Assembly: GCA_020628645.1 (NCBI GenBank)
Contig: JAHDES010000064.1
Span: forward strand, 1 to 36,217
From: Saprospiraceae bacterium
Lineage (GTDB): Bacteria; Bacteroidota; Bacteroidia; Chitinophagales; Saprospiraceae
DNA: 36,217 nucleotides
Reading direction: 5' to 3'
Numbering within the stretch: the first letter of the stretch is position 1; each line of letters begins with the position of its first letter. The notes beneath the pieces were generated by a model that saw nothing but the letters and a program-made list of their open reading frames with translations, was not told the DNA's origin and did no database searches. A program made the position numbers and the translations under genes. Below are positions 7,654-12,433 of the stretch, piece after piece.

Positions 7654-8448
7654 ATGATACTAAAAGATAAAGACCAAGTATTAATTCAAAAACGTTTAGA
7701 AGGGCGATTGAATACAGAAGAAATCTTATTGTTTAAGGAACGATTGGAATCTCCTGATTTTAAAGAAGAATATGAGTTCCAGCAATCACTCTATGCTGTT
7801 ACCCTTGAGCAAAAAAGAGATAGCTTACTCGCATCGCTACAAGAAGAATTTTTACCCAAAGCAGAAAAAGAAGAAGTGGAACAACCGAAAAAACGCTTCT
7901 TATCGCTCGATAACTTTTGGCCTAAACGTTGGTATGTTCCTGCGATGGCAGCTACTGTTCTTTTGCTTATTGGGCTTGGGATCACGAGGTGGTCTTCTGA
8001 GACAGATCCGATTACTCCAGTCACCCTTTATGAAGAATATTTTAAGGTGTTACCCACTAAATATATCATTGTAGTAGAGGCAAATGCTGCTGCTACTGAA
8101 AAGAATAATTATTTAATAAAAACAAATTATGATAACGCACAATATGAACAAGCCATCGAATACATTCTTGATAATCCTTCAAATCAAGAAAGTGATGGGA
8201 TACAACTTCTCTTGGCATCCGCTTATTTGAAAACCAATGAAACAGATAAAGCAATCAACGTCCTACAAACGATTATTGCTGAAAATGACACCCCCAATTA
8301 TACAGAGCAGGCAAAATGGTATTTAGCATTAGCATATTTAAAAAATGAGAAAAAAGATGCAGCCAAAACACTTTTAATTGAGATCAGTAAACAAGCCAAT
8401 AGTTATCAAAATGACTCGGCTAAACAAATACTCCAACAATTGGAATAA
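7654..8448 (+). CDS. Membrane anti-sigma factor-like protein with periplasmic TPR-like domain
   Basis: A 264-residue protein. The N-terminal 90 residues are charged and cytosolic in character ('LIQKRLEGRLNTEEILLFKERLESPDFKEEYEFQQ'), like the sigma-binding segment of Bacteroidota anti-sigma proteins, where such short helical ends are typical. One membrane helix (about residues 93-111) follows. The rest carries two or three TPR-like helical pairs ('AQYEQAIEYILDNPSNQESDGIQLLLASAYLKTNETDKAINVLQTII', 'AKWYLALAYLKNEKKDAAKTLLIEI') and should lie in the periplasm. Position directly behind the sigma gene supports the role. The canonical zinc anti-sigma HxxxCxxC motif is absent. A bidirectional terminator follows. 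Confidence 0.7.
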   Translation: MILKDKDQVLIQKRLEGRLNTEEILLFKERLESPDFKEEYEFQQSLYAVTLEQKRDSLLASLQEEFLPKAEKEEVEQPKKRFLSLDNFWPKRWYVPAMAATVLLLIGLGITRWSSETDPITPVTLYEEYFKVLPTKYIIVVEANAAATEKNNYLIKTNYDNAQYEQAIEYILDNPSNQESDGIQLLLASAYLKTNETDKAINVLQTIIAENDTPNYTEQAKWYLALAYLKNEKKDAAKTLLIEISKQANSYQNDSAKQILQQLE

Positions 8449-8470
8449 ATGAAGCTATGAAACAAATCCA

Positions 8471-8510
8471 AGGGCTGCCCATCATTCTATTTGGACAGCC
8501 CCTTTTCCTC
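8471..8510. terminator. Bidirectional terminator between the anti-sigma and Ro60-family genes
   Basis: Stem GGGCTGCCCA / TGGACAGCCC (8472-8481 and 8492-8501, one C-A mismatch), T-rich on the plus side (CCTTTTCCTCATTTT). It sits in the 65-bp gap between two convergent genes. Confidence 0.75.
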
Positions 8511-8513
8511 ATT

Positions 8514-9968
8514 TTATAGCTCTATCGTATTAATTTTGTTAATTAATGCTTTAGGATCTTGCTCTAGTAGTTTCATGATATCAAAAATTTTATCACTAAA
8601 ACCAGCAAGTGCAAAGACCTTGTTTTCTGGAAATTGTAAACTTCCATAGCCCCGTAAATCAAAAGAATAAATGTATGGAGCAGCACTATATTTATTTTGA
8701 TAAGTTTTCACAGCATCAGTAGGGGCACCTCCACCGATCCATCCTTGCATATCAGATAGCACTACAATACGATCATATCGCTTATTGGCAACATTGAAAA
8801 TCGCATTGAAGTTGGTACCATGACCTACTTTGTTTTTCGATGCGAAATTTGCACCAAATGCAGTAACACTATCCTTCAATCCATACGAGATGTATCGAGC
8901 AATTGTACCAAATTCCATGATGTCTGCATTGCATTTTTTAGCGATGATCATTCCGAAAATTGCACCTGCTTCAGAACATTGTAAATGTTGCGATTTAGCA
9001 ACTGGACTTTGCATCGAACCTGAATTATCAATTGCTACTAATGTATTTTCTAAGATTGGAACATTAGCACAAGATAATTCAATGGCAATATCCAAAGCCA
9101 TTCGAATTTTTCGAGATGTAGCGTCTTTTCCACTAAATTGCTTATAAGCTGTCAAGTAACGAAAAGGTAGAACCATACTCTTACGAATACGATTCGAATC
9201 AGTTAATTGATCTAAAGCACTATCTAGCATCGAAGGAGCTTGATCTGCAATATTTCGTAGATTTCGTAATAGTGCAAAATAACCTAGTTTCCCTTTTGCT
9301 AATAAGTTAGACCATGCTTCAGTTTTTTGTGCTGCTACTTCTTGATCTGATGTTGCTTGACCTGCTTTGGTCAATTTAGCTTCCCAAGTCGATTTATTTC
9401 GTAAGGTATTATCTACTAAATTTTGTAGTGCTTTACGATTTTTAACGGTTGGTATTGGGTGAACAAGGTTGACAATATCGACCAATTTCACTGCTTTACC
9501 ATTTCCACGATATTTAGCCAATTGATATCCATCAAACTGATCAAATGCTTTGGCAAAACCTTTTTTCATGGCATTGGGCATGTTCTTTCCTCCCTTTGCT
9601 TTGTAATAGGCTACAATTTCCAACATATCATCTGGACGATGAATAATCTTTTGATAAAAATCTTTTGCCCATTCTTTTCCTGATACATAAGCTGCAATCT
9701 CTGCTGCAAGGACATGTGTAATACTTCGCATTCCCATTTCCTTACGTGCATAGATAGCTGCTTTTGCGGCAAAGAGTGGATCGACTTTACGCAGTAAACG
9801 AGTTAAATCATCAAAACTTTGTTTTGATGAACGATAGTATTGATCTTGAGCAAATGAGGTCACTAAAAGTGAAGCCAATTGCATTTCAGGACTTTGCATA
9901 TAAGCTTTTCCGTCTGCAAGATTAGTGGTCGTTTTAGCTTTGCGACTTTTGAAATTGAATAGTGACAT
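8514..9968 (-). CDS. rsr: TROVE-domain Ro60-family RNA-binding protein (bacterial Ro / Rsr)
   Basis: A 484-residue protein covering a full bacterial Ro. The N-terminal TROVE (HEAT-repeat ring) part spans about residues 25-300 ('DDLTRLLRKVDPLFAAKAAIYARKEMGMRSITHVLAAEIA', 'MPNAMKKGFAKAF', 'GYFALLRNLRNIAD', 'LPFRYLTAY'). The C-terminal vWA-like domain has an intact MIDAS: DNSGS at 314-318, Thr385 in 'GHGTNFN' and Asp406 in 'LSDMQG'. Characterised bacterial Ro proteins (Deinococcus, Salmonella) bind Y RNAs, some with tRNA-like modules, and work with PNPase or sit beside rtcBA RNA-repair genes. Here the gene lies 122 bp downstream of, and in the same direction as, a large array of tRNA and interrupted tRNA-like genes. 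No terminator is visible between them, so linked expression is plausible. A role in binding or processing the array transcripts is inference. Confidence 0.93.
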   Translation of the reverse strand: MSLFNFKSRKAKTTTNLADGKAYMQSPEMQLASLLVTSFAQDQYYRSSKQSFDDLTRLLRKVDPLFAAKAAIYARKEMGMRSITHVLAAEIAAYVSGKEWAKDFYQKIIHRPDDMLEIVAYYKAKGGKNMPNAMKKGFAKAFDQFDGYQLAKYRGNGKAVKLVDIVNLVHPIPTVKNRKALQNLVDNTLRNKSTWEAKLTKAGQATSDQEVAAQKTEAWSNLLAKGKLGYFALLRNLRNIADQAPSMLDSALDQLTDSNRIRKSMVLPFRYLTAYKQFSGKDATSRKIRMALDIAIELSCANVPILENTLVAIDNSGSMQSPVAKSQHLQCSEAGAIFGMIIAKKCNADIMEFGTIARYISYGLKDSVTAFGANFASKNKVGHGTNFNAIFNVANKRYDRIVVLSDMQGWIGGGAPTDAVKTYQNKYSAAPYIYSFDLRGYGSLQFPENKVFALAGFSDKIFDIMKLLEQDPKALINKINTIEL

Positions 9969-10047
9969 TGCGTTTAAAATTGTTTAATTTTTAAAAAAGT
10001 AGGGAAAAATTGATGTATGTGGGATTTCACTTTTAGATACGAACTAA

Positions 10048-10060
10048 ACGAAGTAACACA
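10048..10060. repeat. Direct repeat ACGAAGTAACACA at the downstream edge of the tRNA array
   Basis: Identical to 12665-12677 at the other edge. The match continues outward as GAACTA, with a 2-nt indel. In the upstream copy it is the 5' acceptor/D-arm start of a tRNA-like gene; here it is an orphan fragment beyond the last tRNA of the array. Confidence 0.6.
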
Positions 10061-10089
10061 CATCTTCACCACTACTTAGAAATTATTTG

Positions 10090-10204
10090 TACTCTCGACG
10101 GGATTCCCCGCCTGCCTTTTTTGACAGTTTTAATTAAGTCGGGTAGGGAACCCGCTATCTTCCCGATTTATCGGGATGTCCTAGTCCAACTTAACTACGA
10201 GAGC
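10090..10204 (-). tRNA. tRNA-like gene, T-loop interrupted, anticodon unclear
   Basis: Acceptor GCTCTCG/CGAGAGT (G1-U72 wobble), A73, U8-A9, and T-stem GCGGG/CCCGT. The T-loop TTC|GAAT is split by a 41-nt insert (10107-10147). The anticodon arm is a 5-bp stem TCCCG/CGGGA with only a 6-nt loop (ATAAAT), or a 6-bp palindrome with 4 nt, so no normal anticodon can be read. Length without the insert is 74 nt. No CCA is encoded. It is the last gene of the array, nearest the Ro gene. It may be a degenerate tRNA or a tRNA-shaped non-coding RNA. Confidence 0.6.
10107..10147 (-). repeat. T-loop insert element, copy 1 (41 nt)
   Basis: Lies between positions 56 and 57 of the tRNA-like gene 10090-10204. 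Sense ends are CCTACCCGAC and GGCAGGCGGG. It shares end sequences with four other inserts in the array. Confidence 0.8.
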
Positions 10205-10221
10205 TTGTAATGATAGAATCG

Positions 10222-10294
10222 TTGCCTGAGAAGGATTCGAACCTTCATCTCCTGAGTCAAAGTCAGGAATATTAAACCATTATACGATCAGGCA
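10222..10294 (-). tRNA. tRNA-Gln(TTG)
   Basis: Perfect 7-bp acceptor TGCCTGA/TCAGGCA. Anticodon stem CCTGA/TCAGG with loop CTTTGAC, giving TTG. T-arm GAAGG-TTCGAAT-CCTTC. Discriminator A. CCA is not encoded. The D-arm is weak (GTAT/ATAT). Confidence 0.9.
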
Positions 10295-10401
10295 GTTGAT
10301 TGAATGAAAAATTAATATGCCAATGAAAATTAAAAATTGGACGGTAGTTAATAATCTTCTCTAAAGTCTATTATTTTCATTGTAGTATTATTTATAAATA
10401 G

Positions 10402-10476
10402 TTGATCCGGTGGGACTCGAACCCACGACCCCCCGATTAAAAGTCGGGTGCTACCTGCCAGCTGAGCTACGGACCA
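10402..10476 (-). tRNA. tRNA-Lys(TTT)
   Basis: Acceptor TGGTCCG/CGGATCA (one G-U), anticodon arm CCCGA-CTTTTAA-TCGGG, T-arm GTGGG-TTCGAGT-CCCAC. The D-loop is longer than usual. No CCA is encoded. Confidence 0.92.
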
Positions 10477-10486
10477 ATAAAATTTG

Positions 10487-10558
10487 TTGCGCAGACAGGA
10501 TTCGAACCTGTAGCCTAGAGCGTATGAAACTCCGATGTTGCCATTACACCACCGCGCC
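10487..10558 (-). tRNA. tRNA with CAT anticodon (elongator Met-like)
   Basis: Anticodon arm GGAGT-TTCATAC-GCTCT (CAT). T-arm ACAGG-TTCGAAT-CCTGT. Acceptor GGCGCGG/CTGCGCA has a G1-A72 mismatch. The anticodon stem lacks the three G-C pairs of initiators. A CAT gene could also be tRNA-Ile2, but the array has a separate Ile(TAT) gene, so Met is favoured. Confidence 0.8.
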
Positions 10559-10626
10559 AATTATTTATTGTAATTCAAAAAATGAAGGATTCTTTTAAAA
10601 ATTTAATTAACTGAAATACTTGTTAG

Positions 10627-10698
10627 CAGAAGTAAAAGGATTCGAACCTTTATCACGGGTTTTGGAGACCAGTATTTTAACCATTAAACTATACTTCT
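10627..10698 (-). tRNA. tRNA-Trp(CCA)
   Basis: Perfect acceptor AGAAGTA/TACTTCT, discriminator G as in bacterial tRNA-Trp. Anticodon loop CTCCAAA gives CCA; the stem CTGGT/ACCCG has one mismatch. T-arm AAAGG-TTCGAAT-CCTTT. Confidence 0.88.
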
Positions 10699-10709
10699 AT
10701 AAAAAATAG

Positions 10710-10781
10710 TGGTGACACGGGAGTTGAACCCTGCCCTCTCGGGTTTCAGCCGAGCGCTCTCACCCCGAGAGCTTTATCACC
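10710..10781 (-). tRNA. tRNA-Phe(GAA), slightly degenerate
   Basis: Acceptor GGTGATA/TGTCACC, D-stem GCTC/GAGC, anticodon arm CTCGG-CTGAAAC-CCGAG (GAA). The T-loop TTCAACT sits on a shortened stem, only three G-C pairs, with one base fewer than normal between it and the acceptor. Position 8 is A rather than T. Confidence 0.82.
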
Positions 10782-10788
10782 TTATTTG

Positions 10789-10862
10789 TTCTGAAGATTG
10801 GAATCGAACCAATAACCTTCCGCATATCAGACGGGAGCGCTAACCCATTGCGCCACTTCAGA
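10789..10862 (-). tRNA. tRNA-Ile(GAT)
   Basis: Acceptor TCTGAAG/CTTCAGA, D-stem GCGC/GCGC, anticodon loop CTGATAT (GAT) on stem CCCGT/GCGGA (one mismatch), T-arm ATTGG-TTCGATT-CCAAT, A73. Confidence 0.9.
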
Positions 10863-10875
10863 ATTTAATGTACTG

Positions 10876-10948
10876 TCCCGAAAGTAGGATTTGAACCTAC
10901 AACCTTCTGCATATAAGACAGCTGCGCTAACCATTGCGCCATTTCGGG
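10876..10948 (-). tRNA. tRNA-Ile(TAT), rare anticodon
   Basis: Acceptor CCCGAAA/TTTCGGG, D-stem GCGC/GCGC, anticodon loop CTTATAT giving TAT (reads AUA), T-arm GTAGG-TTCAAAT-CCTAC, A73. Most bacteria read AUA with a CAT tRNA modified to lysidine, so a TAT gene is unusual. It resembles the neighbouring Ile(GAT) gene and may derive from it. Confidence 0.88.
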
Positions 10949-10956
10949 TTTGAGTG

Positions 10957-11030
10957 TACCTCTGATTGGATTCGAACCAACACTTTTCAGGGCTTAAACC
11001 TGTTGTCTCTTCCAGTTGGACTACAGAGGC
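10957..11030 (-). tRNA. tRNA with Leu anticodon TAA but no long variable arm
   Basis: Acceptor GCCTCTG/CAGAGGT (G1-U72, as in some tRNA-Leu), anticodon loop TTTAAGC (TAA), T-arm GTTGG-TTCGAAT-CCAAT, A73; 74 nt. The variable region is 5 nt (AAAGT), whereas bacterial tRNA-Leu is class II with a long variable arm. Close in design to the TAG gene at 11846. Confidence 0.85.
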
Positions 11031-11036
11031 AATTAG

Positions 11037-11149
11037 AGCTGACAGTAGGACTCCCCGCCTGTCTATGTCTAGCACTTGAAAACGGCGGACAGGGAACCTA
11101 CAATCTCAAGATTACAAATCAAGTACATTACCTATTCTGCTATGCCAGC
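11037..11149 (-). tRNA. tRNA-Thr(TGT), T-loop interrupted
   Basis: Acceptor GCTGGCA/TGTCAGC with U73. Anticodon loop TTTGTAA (TGT), but the stem CTTGA/TCTTG has two T-T mismatches. T-stem GTAGG/CCTAC is perfect. The T-loop TTC|GAGT is split by a 40-nt insert (11054-11093). Length without the insert is 73 nt. Confidence 0.8.
11054..11093 (-). repeat. T-loop insert element, copy 2 (40 nt)
   Basis: Between positions 56 and 57 of the Thr(TGT) gene. Sense ends CCTGTCCGCC and GACAGGCGGG; CCTGTC can pair with GACAGG. Confidence 0.85.
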
Positions 11150-11159
11150 TTTATTTTAG

Positions 11160-11233
11160 TAGCGATGGAGAGATTCGAACTCCCGTCCTTCTCCTTGTAA
11201 GGGAGATGCGCTTAACCGCTGTGCTACATCGCT
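11160..11233 (-). tRNA. tRNA-Val(TAC)
   Basis: Acceptor AGCGATG/CATCGCT, anticodon arm TCTCC-CTTACAA-GGAGA (TAC), T-arm GGGAG-TTCGAAT-CTCTC, A73. Confidence 0.92.
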
Positions 11234-11238
11234 TTTTG

Positions 11239-11311
11239 AGCAAGTACAGGGAATCGAACCCCGATCTTCTGATTGGAAGTCAGAGATAATGAGCCATTAT
11301 ACGACACTTGC
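11239..11311 (-). tRNA. tRNA-Gly(TCC)
   Basis: Acceptor GCAAGTG/TACTTGC, U73 as in bacterial tRNA-Gly, anticodon arm TCTGA-CTTCCAA-TCAGA (TCC), T-arm with loop TTCGATT. Confidence 0.9.
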
Positions 11312-11327
11312 TTTTTTAATTCCATTG

Positions 11328-11399
11328 GGTGAACTCGGGACTCGAACCCTGTTCTTCGCTGTCACAAAGCGGCATTTTACCTGTTAAACTAAGTCCACC
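11328..11399 (-). tRNA. tRNA-His(GTG) with encoded G-1
   Basis: Acceptor GTGGACT/AGTTCAC with an additional G at -1 opposite C73, the His identity pair. Anticodon loop TTGTGAC (GTG). T-arm with loop TTCGAGT. The -1 base fixes the 5' end at 11399. Confidence 0.9.
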
Positions 11400-11476
11400 A
11401 TTTGTTATTTCCTTTGGATTTAATCTGATTTTTGAATATCCTCTTTTGGAAATTCTACAGATTAAAGTTTTATAAT
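11400..11476. other. AT-rich spacer inside the tRNA array
   Basis: The longest gap between tRNA genes in the middle of the array (about 77 bp). It holds near-complementary segments, 'TTGGATTTAATCTG' and 'CTACAGATTAAAG', that could form a weak hairpin. No tRNA signature is visible. Confidence 0.4.
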
Positions 11477-11584
11477 TGGAGCATACGACTGGACTTCCCG
11501 CCTGTCAATATTAAAAATTTGATAATAGCGGATAGGGAACCAGCATCGCAGGATTTACAATCCTGTACCTAAACATTCGAACAC
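11477..11584 (-). tRNA. Minimal tRNA-like gene with GTA anticodon, T-loop interrupted, CCA encoded
   Basis: Anticodon arm CAGGA-TTGTAAA-TCCTG (GTA). T-stem GCTGG/CCAGT with T-loop TTC|AAGT split by a 40-nt insert (11497-11536). Acceptor GTGTTCG/CGTATGC has one mismatch. The D-arm is very short (TGT/ACA). Without the insert it is only about 65 nt. It is the only gene here followed by CCA (11477-11479). It lacks the long variable arm of bacterial tRNA-Tyr, and a canonical Tyr gene exists at 11927, so the identity is doubtful. Confidence 0.65.
11497..11536 (-). repeat. T-loop insert element, copy 3 (40 nt)
   Basis: Between positions 56 and 57 of the GTA gene. Sense ends CCTATCCGCT and GACAGGCGGG. 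The interior is AT-rich with a TATTA/TAATA inverted repeat. Confidence 0.85.
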
Positions 11585-11606
11585 ACTACTTATTTCTTTT
11601 TCTGTG

Positions 11607-11698
11607 CGGAAAGCAGAGGACCCGAACCCCACTCAGATTTATACTGAGACCTAGTTTTCAAGACTAGTCGCCACTCCAATGTAGCTGCTTTACTTTCC
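11607..11698 (-). tRNA. tRNA-Ser(TGA)
   Basis: Acceptor GGAAAGT/GCTTTCC, G73 (Ser identity), anticodon arm CTAGT-CTTGAAA-ACTAG (TGA), long variable arm with a CTCAG/CTGAG stem, T-loop TTCGGGT. A normal class II tRNA, uninterrupted. Confidence 0.92.
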
Positions 11699-11713
11699 TG
11701 ATTCTATAATTTG

Positions 11714-11840
11714 CGGAAGACAAGGGATTCCCCGCCTGTCTACCATTAACTAAATGCGGCGGACAGTGAACCCTCATTACAAGTTTAATCGTAAAATGCC
11801 TTAGCAGGGCATCGCAGCCATCCATATCTGCCTATCTTCC
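11714..11840 (-). tRNA. tRNA-Ser(GCT), T-loop interrupted
   Basis: Acceptor GGAAGAT/GTCTTCC, G73, D-stem GCAG/CTGC, anticodon arm ATGCC-CTGCTAA-GGCAT (GCT). Long variable arm with a TTAC/GTAA stem, as expected for Ser. T-stem GAGGG/CCCTT with T-loop TTC|GAAT split by a 37-nt insert (11731-11767). All other arms are well formed, so the gene does not look like a pseudogene apart from the insert. Confidence 0.85.
11731..11767 (-). repeat. T-loop insert element, copy 4 (37 nt)
   Basis: Between positions 56 and 57 of the Ser(GCT) gene. Sense ends ACTGTCCGCC and GACAGGCGGG. It is the shortest copy. Confidence 0.85.
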
Positions 11841-11845
11841 TTTAG

Positions 11846-11919
11846 TACTTCAGGAGGGACTCGAACCCACAACATTTCCGTTCTAAGCGGAACGCCTCTT
11901 CCAATTGGGCTACTGAAGC
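11846..11919 (-). tRNA. tRNA with Leu anticodon TAG but no long variable arm
   Basis: Acceptor GCTTCAG/CTGAAGT (G1-U72), D-stem GCC/GGC, perfect anticodon arm TTCCG-CTTAGAA-CGGAA (TAG), T-loop TTCGAGT, A73; 74 nt. The variable region is 5 nt (ATGTT). It shares the D-loop pattern CAAYTGGAAGA with the TAA gene at 10957, pointing to a common ancestor. Confidence 0.87.
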
Positions 11920-11926
11920 TTTAGAG

Positions 11927-12013
11927 TGGGAGTAGAAGGATTTGAACCTCCAAGATCCTTTCAGACACCTGATTTACAGTCAGGGACGCTACCCAATTAC
12001 GTGCTATACTCCC
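11927..12013 (-). tRNA. tRNA-Tyr(GTA), class II
   Basis: Acceptor GGGAGTA/TACTCCC, anticodon arm CCTGA-CTGTAAA-TCAGG (GTA), a variable arm of about 14 nt, T-loop TTCAAAT, A73. This is the standard bacterial Tyr layout. Confidence 0.92.
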
Positions 12014-12019
12014 AATTCG

Positions 12020-12133
12020 TCTAAGTGGTAGGATTTCCCGCCTGCCACCTTTCTAATCATATCATGTCGGGCAGGGAACCTACATCTCCTGTCTTCCAAA
12101 GACAGCGCTTTGCGCATATTAAGCTACACCTAG
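12020..12133 (-). tRNA. tRNA-Pro(TGG), T-loop interrupted
   Basis: Acceptor CTAGGTG/CACTTAG with C1-G72 and A73 as in bacterial tRNA-Pro. Perfect anticodon arm CTGTC-TTTGGAA-GACAG (TGG). T-stem GTAGG/CCTAC is perfect. T-loop TTC|AAAT is split by a 39-nt insert (12037-12075). Without the insert it is 75 nt and would be an unremarkable tRNA. Confidence 0.87.
12037..12075 (-). repeat. T-loop insert element, copy 5 (39 nt)
   Basis: Between positions 56 and 57 of the Pro(TGG) gene. Sense ends CCTGCCCGAC and GGCAGGCGGG. CCTGCC pairs with GGCAGG, a compensatory change relative to CCTGTC/GACAGG in the Thr copy. Confidence 0.87.
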
Positions 12134-12143
12134 TCAATACTTG

Positions 12144-12215
12144 CGGACATGGAGAATTTTGAAATCTCGACCTGACGGTTAACAGCCGACTGCTCTGCCT
12201 CTGAGCTACACGTCC
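12144..12215 (-). tRNA. tRNA-Asn(GTT)
   Basis: Acceptor GGACGTG/CATGTCC, G73, D-stem GCTC/GAGC, anticodon loop CTGTTAA (GTT) on stem GTCGG/CCGTC (one mismatch). The T-stem GAGAT/TTCTC lacks the usual closing pair (T53-T61). Confidence 0.88.
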
Positions 12216-12231
12216 TTTTGAAAATAGTGTG

Positions 12232-12305
12232 TGGAGACGAAGAGAATCGAACTCTTCTCATTTTGCTTGCAAAGCAAAATCGCCAGCCTTGGTACATGCG
12301 TCCCC
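12232..12305 (-). tRNA. tRNA-Ala(TGC)
   Basis: Acceptor GGGGACG/CGTCTCC with the G3-U70 wobble that defines Ala identity, A73, anticodon arm TTTGC-TTTGCAA-GCAAA (TGC), T-loop TTCGATT. The D-arm is poorly formed (only CCA/TGG visible). Confidence 0.88.
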
Positions 12306-12330
12306 GATTAAAAATATTTATAGATAATGG

Positions 12331-12404
12331 CGGTACTGACGGGAATCGAACCCGCAACTTGAGGATAGACAATCCCCTGCTCTGCCTGATTGAACTACAG
12401 CACC
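12331..12404 (-). tRNA. tRNA-Asp(GTC)
   Basis: Acceptor GGTGCTG/CAGTACC, G73, D-stem GTTC/GAGC, anticodon arm GGGGA-TTGTCTA-TCCTC (GTC), T-arm GCGGG-TTCGATT-CCCGT. Confidence 0.92.
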
Positions 12405-12433
12405 CTCTGATAAACAATGGAGAAAAATTGAAT

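Noticed and set aside
10107-12075. T-loop inserts as archaeal-type introns with a bulge-helix-bulge motif
   Set aside because: TTCCC/GGGRA plus TGYC/GRCA with a 3-nt bulge recalls half of such a motif, but the second bulge and inner helix are not consistent between copies, and bacteria lack the splicing endonuclease.
10107-12075. T-loop inserts as a true H-type pseudoknot
   Set aside because: The helix order is right, but both connecting loops would be zero nucleotides, which is sterically implausible; competing helices fit better.
10097-12082. The regularly recurring CCCGCCTG strings as a CRISPR array
   Set aside because: Spacing is irregular, each copy is inside a tRNA gene, and no cas genes are present.
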